64,000 bases of DNA from Anoplopoma fimbria. Its lineage: Eukaryota > Chordata > Actinopteri > Perciformes > Anoplopomatidae. This document shows, piece after piece, positions 1 through 9,900 of this stretch (position 1 is its first letter; each line of letters starts with the position of its first letter). Position numbers and translations under genes: made by a program. The stretch is from contig NC_072472.1 of NCBI RefSeq assembly GCF_027596085.1, positions 10,566,219-10,630,218 of the forward strand, in the 5' to 3' direction. The notes under the pieces are model-generated. The model saw only the letters and a program-made list of their open reading frames with translations. It made no database searches and was not told where the DNA came from.

Positions 1-133
1 GATTTCATTGTATTTTAAAGTGTTATTTATTGTTATTATTATTATTATTATAATAAGTCAGTAATTTTAGTTAATTAAAAAATGCTAAACATTCAAAGTT
101 TCGCAGGACTTGCAGCCTTGTATCTGTTTTGCA

Positions 134-192
<59 letters not shown>

Positions 193-195
<3 letters not shown>

Positions 196-1734
196 TGGGT
201 ACGGAAAGTATTCAGACCCCTTTAAATTTTTCACTCTTTGTTTCATTGCAGCCATTTGCTAAAATCGAAAAAGTTCATTTTTTTTCGCATTAATGTACAC
301 TCAGCAACCCATCTTGACAGAAAAAAACAGAAATGTAGAAATTTTTGCAAATTTATTAAAAAAGAAAAACTGAAATATCACATGGTCATAAGTATTCAGA
401 CCCTTTGCTCAGTATTGAGTAGAAGCACCCTTTTGAGCTAGTACAGCCATGAGTCTTCTTGGGGATGATGCAACAAGTTTCTCACACCTGGATTTGGGGA
501 TCCTCTGCCATTCTTCCTTGCAGATCCTCTCCAGTTCTGTCAGGTTGGATGGTGAACGTTGGTGGACAGCCATTTTCAGGTCTCTCCTGAGATGCTCAAT
601 TGGGTTTAGGTCAGGGCTCTGGCTGGGCCAGTCAAGAATGGTCACAGACTTGTTCCGAAGCCACTCCTTTGTTATTTTAGCTGTGTGCTTCGGGTCATTG
701 TCTTGTTGGAAGGTGAACCTTCGGCCCAGTCTGAGGTCCTGAGCACTCTGGAGGAGGTTTTCTTCCAGGATATCTCTGTACTTGGCCGCATTCATCTTTC
801 CTTCAATTGCAACCAGTCGTCCTGTCCCTGCAGCTGAAAAACACCCCCATAGCATGATGCTGCCACCACCATGTTTCACTGTTGGGATTGTATTGGGCAG
901 GTGATGAGCAGTGCCTGGTTTTCTCCACACATACCGCTTAGAATTAACGCCAAAAAGTTCAATCTTGGTCTCATCAGACCAGAGAATCTTATTTCTCATA
1001 GTTTGGGAGTCCTCCATGTGTTTTTTGGCAAACTCTATGCGGGCTTTCATATGTCTTGCACTGAGGAGAGGCTTCCGTCGGGCCACTCTGCCATAAAGCC
1101 CCGACTGGTGGAGGGCTGCAGTGATAGTTGACTTTGTGGAACTTTCTCCCATCTCCCTACTGCATCTCTGGAGCTCAGCCACAGTGATCTTTGGGTTCTT
1201 CTTTACCTCTCTCACCAAGGCTCTTCTCCCACGATTGCTCAGTTTGGCTGGACGGCCAGGTCTAGGAAGAGTTCTGGTCATCCCATACTTCTTCCATTTA
1301 AGGATTATGGAGGCCACTGTGCTCTTAGGAACCTTGAGTGCTGCAGAAATTATTTTGTAACCTTGGCCAGATCTGTGCCTTGCCACAATTCTGTCTCTGA
1401 GCTCCTTGGGCAGTTCCTTCGACCTCATGATTCTCATTTGTTCTGACATGCACTGTGAGCTGTAAGGTCTTATATAGACAGGTGTGTGCCTTTCCTAATC
1501 AAGTCCAATCAGTTTAATTAAACACAGCTGGACTCCAATGAAGGAGTAGAACCATCTCAAGGAGGATCAGAAGAAATGGACAGCATGTGAGTTAAATATG
1601 AGTGTCACAGCAAAGGGTCTGAATACTTATGACCATGTGATATTTCAGTTTTTCTTTTTTAATAAATTTGCAAAAATTTCTACATTTCTGTTTTTTTCTG
1701 TCAAGATGGGTTGCTGAGTGTACATTAATGCGAA
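193..1734 (-). mobile_element. Tc1-like DNA transposon with IR/DR ends, right end truncated
   Basis: The left end starts CAGTGGGTACGGAAAGTATT directly after a (TA)n run, consistent with TA target use. Inverted arms of 126 bp (284-409 and 1609-1734) match closely. The left side carries the repeated motif AAGTATTCAGACCC twice (near 204 and 390), which is the IR/DR arrangement of fish Tc1 elements. The right side has only the inner copy: the arm stops at GCGAA and runs straight into TATATA, so about 90 bp of the outer right end is missing. The element encloses one transposase ORF on the minus strand. Confidence 0.92.
409..1449 (-). CDS. Tc1-family transposase, uninterrupted ORF (346 aa)
   Basis: A single uninterrupted reading frame encodes a cut-and-paste transposase of normal Tc1 length. 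The N-terminal part (about residues 1-110) has two helix-turn-helix segments of the paired-like DNA-binding type, including KVPKSTVASIILKW and the GRP-type linker RPGRPAKLS. The catalytic DDE domain shows ILWSDETKIELFG (first Asp), FQQDNDPKHT (second Asp) and LNPIEHLRRD (Glu), with 34 residues between the second Asp and the Glu, i.e. DD34E. GGGSIMLWGCF lies between the first two acidic residues. The residue after PIEHL is Arg where Tc1 proteins usually have Trp. The frame looks recently active, but one transposon end is missing, so this copy probably cannot move itself. Function is assigned from motifs only. Confidence 0.93.
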   Translation of the reverse strand: MSEQMRIMRSKELPKELRDRIVARHRSGQGYKIISAALKVPKSTVASIILKWKKYGMTRTLPRPGRPAKLSNRGRRALVREVKKNPKITVAELQRCSREMGESSTKSTITAALHQSGLYGRVARRKPLLSARHMKARIEFAKKHMEDSQTMRNKILWSDETKIELFGVNSKRYVWRKPGTAHHLPNTIPTVKHGGGSIMLWGCFSAAGTGRLVAIEGKMNAAKYRDILEENLLQSAQDLRLGRRFTFQQDNDPKHTAKITKEWLRNKSVTILDWPSQSPDLNPIEHLRRDLKMAVHQRSPSNLTELERICKEEWQRIPKSRCEKLVASSPRRLMAVLAQKGASTQY

Positions 1735-1783
1735 TATATATATATATTCTTAGATTTTATTATGATTATATGAATACATTTAA

Positions 1784-4700
1784 ATCGGACGATGCAAGGT
1801 TGTGGCACCTCGCCCGGAATAGGGAAACCGGGGCACCCTCCTGGAGCCAGACCCGGTAGGGGAGCTCGCCGGCGAGTGTCTGGTGGCCCGAAAAAGCTAC
1901 ATTGTGCCGCCATCCTGTGGGCCCACCACCCACAGGAATAGGCATTGGGGTCGGGTGCAATGTGAGCTGGGCGGCAGGCTGGGGCGGGAACCTGGGCGTG
2001 CTGACCCCCGGCATCACAGACTAGCTCTAGGGACGTGGAATGTCACCTCTCTGGCGGGGAAGGAACCGGAGCTGGTGCGGGAGGTGGAGCGCTACCAACT
2101 AGATATAGTTGGGCTCACCTCCACTCATAGCACCGGTTCTGGAACCAAACTCCTGGAGAGGAGCTGGACTTTTTCCTTTTCCGGAGTTGCCCAGGGTGAG
2201 AGGCGCCGGGCGGGTGTGGGGATACTCACAAGCCCCCGGCTGAGCGCCGCTGTTCTGGAGTTCTCCCCGGAGAACGAGAGGGTCGCCTCTCTGCGACTGG
2301 GAATCGCAGGGGGAAAGTCTCTGACTGTCATTTGTGCCTATGCACCAAACGGCAGGTCGGAGTACGCGGCCTTCTTGGAGTCCTTGGGTGGTGTTCTGGA
2401 AAGTGGGACTCCATAGTTCTTCTGGGAGACTTCAACGCTCACGTGGGTAACGACGGAGAAACCTGGAGGGGTGTGATTGGGAGGAACGGCCTGCCCGATC
2501 TGAACCCGAGTGGTGCTTTGTTGTTGGACATCTGTGCTAGTCATGGACTGTCCATAACAAACACCATGTTTGAGCATAGGGAGGTTCATAAGTGTACTTG
2601 GTACCAGAACACCCTAGGCCAAAGGTCTATGATCGACTTTGTAGTTGTGTCATCAGACCTGCGGCCGTATGTCTTGGACACTCGGGTGAAGAGAGGAGCA
2701 GAGCTGTCAACTGATCACCACCTGGTGGTGAGTTGGATCAGGTGGCGGGGGAGGCTGCCGGACAGACCCGGTAAACCCAAACGTGTAGTGAGGGTGAACT
2801 GGGAACATCTGGCTGAGGATCCTGTCCGCAAGGTCTTCAACTCCCACCTCCGGAATAATTTCTCGTGCATCCCGGGGAGGCTGGGGACATGGAATCCGAG
2901 TGGGCCATGTTCAAATCCTCCATTGTGGAAGCTGCTGCTAGGAGTTGTGGTCGGAAGGCGATCGGTGCCTGTCGTGGCAGCAATCCGAGAACCCGCTGGT
3001 GGACACCAGCGGTGAAGGAGGCCGTCAAGCTGAAGAAGGAGGCCTTTCGGGCTTGGTTGGCCCAGGGGTCTCCTGAATCAGCAGGCAGGTACCGGTTGGC
3101 CAGAAGGGCTGCAGCTGCGGCGGTTGCTGAGGCAAAAACCCGGGTGTGGGAGGAGTTCGGCGAGGCCATGGAGAAGGACTTTCGAATGGCCTCAAGGAAT
3201 TTCTGGCAAACCGTGAGACGACTCAGAAAGGGGAAACAGGGCTTTTCTCAGGCTGTGCTCAGCAGGGGGAGAACTGCAGACCCGGACTGGGGATATTGTC
3301 GAGCGGTGGAAAGAACACTTTGAGGAACTCCTGAACCCGACCAACACGTCCTCTGTGGAAGAGGCAGAGTCTGAAGACTCAGGGGAAGACTCGTCCATAT
3401 GCCTGGCGGAGGTCGTTGAGGTAGTTAAAAAGCTCTTCAGCGGCAAAGCGCCAGGAGTGGATGAGATTCGACCGGAGATGCTAAAGGCTCTGGACATTGT
3501 TGGGCTGTCTTGGTTGACACGTCTCTTCACTGTTGTGTGGAAGTCGGGTACAGTGCCTGTGGAGTGGCAGACCGGGGTGGTGGTTCCCATTTTCAAAAGG
3601 GGGACCGGAGAGTGTGCTCCAATTATAGGGGTATCACACTGCTCAGCCTCCCCGGGAAAGTTTACTCCAGGGTGCTGGAAAGGAGGCTCCGTCCGATTGA
3701 ACCTCGGATTCAGGAGGAGCAATGCAGATTCCGTCCTGGACGTGGAACAGCGGACCAACTCTTTACCCTTGCAGGTCTGTTGGAGGGTGCATGGGAGTTT
3801 GCTCATCCAGTCTACATGTGTTTTGTGGACTTGGAGAAGGCCTTCGACCGTGTCCCTCTGGGAGTCCTGTGGGGGGTACTGCGGGAATATGGGGTACCTG
3901 GTTCGTGACTACGAGCCATTCGGTCCTTGTATGACCAAAGTGAGAGCTGTGTCCGGATACTCGGCACAAAGTCGAGCTTGTTCCCAGTGCATGTTGGCCT
4001 CCGCCAGGGCTGCCCATTGTCACCAATCCTGTTTGTGATTTTCATGGACAGGATTTCAAGGCGCAGCCGGGGGGAGGAGAGTTTCCGGTTTGGGGACCTC
4101 AGAATCACATCCCTGCTTTTTGCAGATGATGTGGTTCTGTTGGCTTCTTCAGAACGTGACCTTCAGCACGCACTGGGGCGGTTCACAGCCGAGTGTGAAG
4201 CGGTCGGGATGAGAGTCAGTACCTCCAAGTCTGAGGCCATGGTTCTCTTCCGGAAAACGGTGGATTGCACCCTCTGGGTTGGGAGTGAGTCACTGCCCCA
4301 AGCGAGGGAGTTCAAGTATCTCGGGATCTTATTCACGAGTGAGGGTAAAATGGAGCGGGAGATGGACAGGCAGTTCGGTGCAGCGTCAGCAGTGATGCGG
4401 GCGTTGTACCGGACTGTTTTGGTGAAGAAGGAGCTGAGCCGTAAGGCAAAGCTCTCGATTTACCAGTCCATCTATGTTCCAACCCTCACCTATGGTCATG
4501 AGCTTTGGGTAGTGACCGAAAGAATGAGATCGCGAATGCAAGCGGCCGAAATGAGCTTCCTTCGTAGGGTGGCTGGGCTCAGCCTTAGAGATAGGGTGAG
4601 GAGCTCAGACATCCGGAGGGAGCTCGGAGTAGAGCCGCTGCTCCTTCACGTCGAAAGGGGCCAGCTGAGGTGGCTCGGGCATCTGATCAGGATGCCTCCT

Positions 4701-4790
4701 GGACGCCTCCCTTTAGAGGTTTTCCAGGCACGTCCAACTGGTAAGAGGCCCCGGGGTAGACCCAGAACACGCTGGAGAGATTATATATCT
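1784..4790 (+). pseudogene. Degenerate non-LTR retrotransposon (RTE-like LINE), endonuclease plus reverse transcriptase
   Basis: The open frames form one broken LINE polyprotein. Frame 2 (1883-2400) encodes the start of an AP-type endonuclease (LALGTWNVTSLAG). Frame 1 (about 2400-2860) continues it with [14 protein letters not shown] and the terminal STDHHLV motif. The frame shifts again at about 2865, 3355 and 3610, and there is a stop at 3906-3908. The reverse transcriptase palm motif LLFADDVVLLAS is near 4110, followed by thumb and C-terminal sequence ending RPRGRPRTRW near 4775. The ORF then breaks off in TATATA and satellite sequence, so the true C-terminus and 3' tail are missing. The closest family I recall is the RTE group (Rex3/BovB-like); the clade is an inference. 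At least four frameshifts plus the stop make it inactive. Confidence 0.85.
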
Positions 4791-5211
4791 TGTATATTAT
4801 TATTATAATAAGTCAGTAATTTTAGTTTATTAAAAAATGCTAAACATTCAAAGTTTCACAGGACTTGCAGCCTTGTATCAGTTTTGCACCATATATATAT
4901 ATTCTTAGATTTTATTATGATATGTACAGCACCTTGAGATTTCATTGTATTTTAAAGTGTTATTTATTATTATTATTATTATTATTATAAGTCAGTAATT
5001 TCAGTTAAAAAAGCTAAACATTCAAAGTTTCACAGGACTTGCAGCCTTGTATATGTTTTGCACCATATATATATATTCTTAGATTGTATATGATTATATG
5101 AATTAATTTATTTTTATTTTTTATTTGATTTTAGCATTTTATTATTATATTTTATTATTGTGATTGTTTTACCCTGTACAGCACCTTGATATTTCATTGT
5201 ATTTTAAAGTG

Positions 5212-5243
<32 letters not shown>

Positions 5244-5741
5244 AATAAGTCAGTAATTTTAATTAATTAAAAAAAGCTAAACATTCACAGTTTCACAGGA
5301 CTTGCAGCCTTGTATCTGTTTTGCACCATATACAATTTGAACAATAATCAGCCTTGTATCTGTTTTGCACTATCCATATATATATTCTTAATTTTATTAT
5401 GATTATATGAATTCATTTATTTTTATTTTTTATTTGATTTTAGCGTTTTATTATTATATTTGATTATTGTGATTGTTTTACCCTGTACAGCATCTTGAGA
5501 TTTCATTGTATTTTAAAGTGTTATTTATTATTATTATTATTATTATAATAATAAGTCAGTAATTTTAATTAATTAAAAAAAGCTAAACATTCACAGTTTC
5601 ACAGGACTTGCAGCCTTGTATCTGTTTTGCACCATATATACAATTCGAACAATAATCGACTGATTAATCGATAAGGGTAAATAATCGGCAGCTGCAGCCT
5701 TAATGCTCGAGGATCAGTGAGGCTCATTATCATACCGAGCT

Positions 5742-5878
5742 CTCCTCCCAGTCACAGTCACATATCTCCTCCCAGTCACATATCTCCTCCCAGTCACAGT
5801 CACATATCTCCTCCCAGTCACACATATCTCCTCCCAGTCACACATATCTCCTCCCAGTCACATATCTCCTCCCAGTCG
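5742..5878 (+). repeat. Minisatellite of about 18-24 bp units upstream of mepce
   Basis: Seven copies of CTCCTCCCAG separated by TCACATAT, TCACACATAT or TCACAGTCACATAT lie just 5' of the presumed mepce first exon. Copies are nearly identical, suggesting recent expansion. Confidence 0.9.
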
Positions 5879-5879
5879 T

Positions 5880-6254
5880 CTTGGACTACAGCTCGGAGCC
5901 CGGATGCGCCGCCATGCCGACTCCAGCAGCGGACGGACTCATGTATTCATCAACCTGCCTCTCACTGTGCGCCTAACCAGGAGTTCCACCGACGAAGAAG
6001 AAGACGAAGAAGAAAAAGAAGAAAACGAAGAAGAAGAAGAAGTCGACGCGAACGTTCGGAGGACCGAGGCCCGCCCGCCCGTCTAGCACACGACCCCCCC
6101 CCCCACACACACACACACGCACACGCACACGCCGTGCCCGTTCGCCGCCGTTGTGTTGATGTAGACACTCTGTGCGGCTAGCTAGAGGCTAACGTTAGCT
6201 CCAGGGGAGTGCGCGGTAGTGACAGTCCGGACGGAGGCGGGGAGAGCTGGGGAG
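5880..6254 (+). other. mepce: Probable mepce 5' UTR exon
   Basis: A GC-rich, CpG-containing segment with a GAA/GAC-rich purine tract (about 5994-6045) and a short CA repeat (about 6100-6130) precedes the mepce coding exon. It ends in a good donor, GGGGAG followed by GTGAGAG at 6255. The matching acceptor is the pyrimidine-rich TTTTCAG ending at 6886. The transcription start is not visible; 5880 is only where non-repeat sequence begins. Confidence 0.5.
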
Positions 6255-6519
6255 GTGAGAGTGTTACTTTGATGGTGACTCCACTGTTGAGTGTGTCGGT
6301 GCTCGTCTGGCTCCTAGTAGCGCCTCCATTGTGTTTGTTGTTGTTTTGTTGTGACCCAACGGGCAGCAGCGTGTCCGTGACTGTTTGTCCACTAACGGCT
6401 TTTTGATTTGTTGGTCGAACGTTGAGTCGACGTTCCAGCGTTCTGGCCCGCGAGAGAGAAGCTAGCAGCTAGCATGCTAACCAACTAACCAACTAGATGA
6501 CTGCAAAACAGCGGGACGC

Positions 6520-6522
6520 CTG

Positions 6523-6562
<40 letters not shown>

Positions 6563-6580
6563 ATACATTTTTTTTTTTTT
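6520..6580 (+). repeat. Poly(T) tracts in mepce intron 1
   Basis: Two long T runs (about 6526-6558 and 6569-6580) separated by AATAATACA lie in the first intron. On the minus strand they could be the A tail of an old retroposed copy, but no SINE body is recognisable beside them. Confidence 0.7.
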
Positions 6581-6904
6581 AGACATGCTTCAGATGTAAC
6601 AATCACCCATAAATGACGTCACGTTATTCCTAAATATTAATGCATCTGAAAAAGGAGACTTTTGTTGTTATTCTGACACTAGTTTCAAAGAGTGACAGTG
6701 GAAGGTCAAAGGTCACCTGCTGCACCCTCTCCTGCAGAAGACGTCTCTTTAGATTGCATGTACCTGGACTAACATATGAGAATCTTGTAAACATGTTTTA
6801 TTAGTTGTTGGTATGTGTGATTGTGATTTGCAGCAATAAGGGTGCACCTCAACATTGTTTACTATCTTTTTCTTTTGATTTTTCAGATCCAGAAAATCCA
6901 TTCC

Positions 6905-6946
6905 ATGTCTGCATCAGCCCTGAAAACCAAAAGAGATGTCTGTTGA
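6905..6946 (+). promoter_or_regulatory. mepce: Upstream ORF overlapping the mepce start codon
   Basis: An ATG at 6905 opens a 13-codon frame that ends at TGA 6944-6946, overlapping the mepce ATG (6936) out of frame. The uORF ATG has a weak context (T at -3); the main ATG has G at -3. Leaky scanning would be needed to reach the main start. Confidence 0.6.
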
Positions 6947-9900
6947 TGAGGATACTGTAAAAACTGGCAGCCCACGTGCCAGCGCGACGTCATCCCTGCA
7001 GCTCTCAGAATGCACCGGAGGTTACAGCAACGTATCCGTGATGGTGGAGGGTACGGCGGCCACCCCTGATTTTGCAGCCGCTTGTCCCGTCTCGGGCACC
7101 GAGGCCTCGCCGAAACACGCGAGGGCGAATGACGTACTTAGCCACTCAGACGACGCCGGACAGGGAGCCAGAGGGAACGAGAATAACATCAATCGCAGGA
7201 ACAGCTTTCATCATTCCAAACAACCACAACACTCGAAACTGACAAAGCGCCGCAACACAGCGAACTCTAGTTTCAAGCACCCAACGTCTGGCAAGAGGAG
7301 ACGAAGGGCCAACTCTGAGAGTGACTCCGTTCTGCCGACCAACTTCCTCCTCGGTGGGAACATTTTTGACCCGCTGAATCTCAACAGCCTGCTGGATGAG
7401 GAGGTCAACAAGGCTCTTAATGCAGAGACGCCCAAATCCTCTCCGCTGCCGGCGAAGAGTCGAGACCCCGTAGAGATCCTCATCCCCAGAGACATCACAG
7501 ATCCACTGAACCTTAACAGCGGGTTAGCAGACGGTAGCTGCATGGTGTCCCCCTTCAAAAGTGGTGGAAGGAAGAGACACCGCAACAGACACCATGGGGG
7601 AGGAGGAGGGAGTGGTGGTGGTGGTGGTGGTGGTAGTGGGAGTGGGATTTCAACTGCACAGATAAACCTCTCAGAATCAGGAAAAAGTGAGGTTAAAACT
7701 AGCACCGCCGCACCACTTCCAAGTGTGTCAGCCTCAAGTTCTGCACTAGACGTCTCCAAAGAGTCCAGCAGTTTCTCCAGTGTCACAGAGGATTCCCACG
7801 AGCACTCGGCCGATAACTCTGTCAGCTGCAAGGAGGAGATGACATCTGTATCTATAGAGGATTCCACTTCCTCCTTATCAGGGGCGACAAACCAGCACAC
7901 AAGTAGACGCAAGCGTAGGCGCAACTCTGGTAAGATGGAGACCCCTGTGACCCATTCTACGCCCATCGGCAAGTCAGGATGTGGAGACAGGAGTTTTGGT
8001 ACAGGGTCATCGAGAAATCCTCAGACCTTCCACACGCCAAGAAGTGGTCACAAAACGGTGCCAGGGGGTCGCCAGCAGCCCGGCAACCAGGCGAGGGAGC
8101 AACAGAAGAAGAAGTTTCAGTATGGGAACTACAACAAGTATTACGGCTACCGCAACCCACGCGCCAGTGAAGACGCACGGGTACGTGTGCTTCGTCCAGA
8201 ATGGTTCCAGGGTAAAGATGTTCTGGATTTGGGGTGCAACTCGGGCCACCTGACACTTTATATCGCCAAAATGCTGAGACCTGCCCGCATATTGGGCCTG
8301 GATATCGACAGTGGTCTGGTACACGCAGCCCGTAAGAACATCAGACACTATCTGTCTGAGCTGCAGACCCAAGAGGCCAGGCATGCATTGCAGGAGAAAA
8401 AGAGCACCAAGCAGGGGGAGAGGAACGGAGGTGAGAGTCAGACAGGCACAGACAAGAAGCACAATGAAGCCCAGAGCACGGAAGAAAACGGGAAACCGGT
8501 GAAAGGAGAAGGTGGCCTTGCCGAGGCTGGAAATGAAAATGTCTCCTGCCACACTGAGGTAGGGACCCAGATGCAGGTCGGCAAAACGGAGGAAATGGAG
8601 CAGGAAGACTGTGATTCGCCCCCCGCTGATCACTCCGTGAGCTGCTCTTTCCCCGTGTCCCTACAGATCTCCAGGGGTCCCATAGCTGCACCTCCACTAA
8701 CGGAAACATCCACCACACAGCCCGGAGAGTTCCCCTCAAACGTGTCCTTCATCAAGGTAAGACGACTTTCTCTGTATGAACATTTGGTGGCAGCATGTTC
8801 TACATCTTGGAGGCCTAAATCATTCACAATAAGCACATACTGCGTTATGTCTGCATCATATACACGTTCATCAAGACTAAACTAGCAGCGTGGTGTAAAG
8901 AAAGCAGCCCTTTTGTCTATTGTAAAACGTCTAATGCACCCAAAATCACTCATTAAGAGGAAAGCAGCATGCTAGGGGAAACACTCTGAGGTCTGACTGA
9001 CTTCACAAGAGGACATGACATAAATTGTGCGACCACATCTTCTACCTGGAATCTGTTGATAGTGATAATTGTCTTGCCTCTAGATTAAGGATAGCATTGT
9101 TACAGCATGGTCAGTCAAAATGCACTATGCAGCCTTTCTGGACAAGATACATATGGTATTAACTTACTAGTTCTGAATTGAATTTATGTTGATATTTCAA
9201 AATGAGTATACATTTAGTTTATTCGTCCATTTCAAAATGGTTGTCACTTAGACTGCAAAGGTAAATAGATAAAACATGTTTTTTTTTTTGTTGTTTTAAT
9301 ATATTTTGAAATCAATGGACACTTTGAAACATTGATTTACAATTGATTGAAATAGTTGTTTTCTTGTCAACCAAAAGCTACTCTGCGCCGAGTCAAAAGG
9401 ACACAGATCTCTCCCCTCTTATACGTTAATACAGATGCATAAAACAATCATTTATCACTTTCATTCTCTGAGTCGATTCATTTTGACTGTGATTATCTTC
9501 ACTTGCTGAAGGAATCACCACTAGTTTGTCCACCTTTTTACATTTTTGTATCTATTGCACACCTCTTTGTGTGTGTTTCCACCCGGAGGCTCACTATTCC
9601 CTGCCTGTGATTTTTGAGAACTGAAAGATGGGCGCAGTAAAGAGGAAGCGTTCGGTCCTTTTTTTTACCGGGTTGATGTTGCAATGTGGCTGGAAGCAAT
9701 TGGGATGTCATCAACCTCAGTCAGTGCCACCCATGGTTAAATATTTGACAAATGTTGCTCCAGCTTTTCTCCTAAAAACATAAAGGTTTCACGTGAAGGG
9801 CTTTTATTGTTCTCATTTTAATTTCAGTTTCTTCACTCTACTGGCCTTGTGCCTTTTTAGAAGCTTTGTGTAGGCAGCTACATGAATTGGTTAGATAGAA

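Larger units (their letters stand above)
1..5700. repeat. AT-rich satellite-like tandem array, interrupted by two transposons
   Basis: A unit starting with GATTTCATTGTATTTTAAAG, followed by an (ATT)n run, ATAAGTCAGTAATTTTA, AGCTAAACATTCA, TTGCAGCCTTGTATCTG and a (TA)n run, recurs at 1, about 4790 (partial), 4938, 5188 and 5498. Full spacings are about 250 and 310 bp. The first copy is split by a Tc1 element in its TA run (from 193) and then by a LINE (from about 1784). The array ends near 5640-5700 in a stretch carrying CGACTGATTAATCGATAAG, a motif common in fish repeats. I see no coding capacity in the array itself. Unit lengths vary mainly through the ATT and TA runs. Confidence 0.8.

Noticed and set aside
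5717..6181. 154-codon plus-strand frame before mepce
   Set aside because: It runs through the CTCCTCCCAG minisatellite and purine tract; composition is repeat-driven and the region fits a 5' UTR.
7211..7972. 253-codon minus-strand frame inside mepce exon 2
   Set aside because: Shadow of the biased, low-complexity mepce coding sequence.
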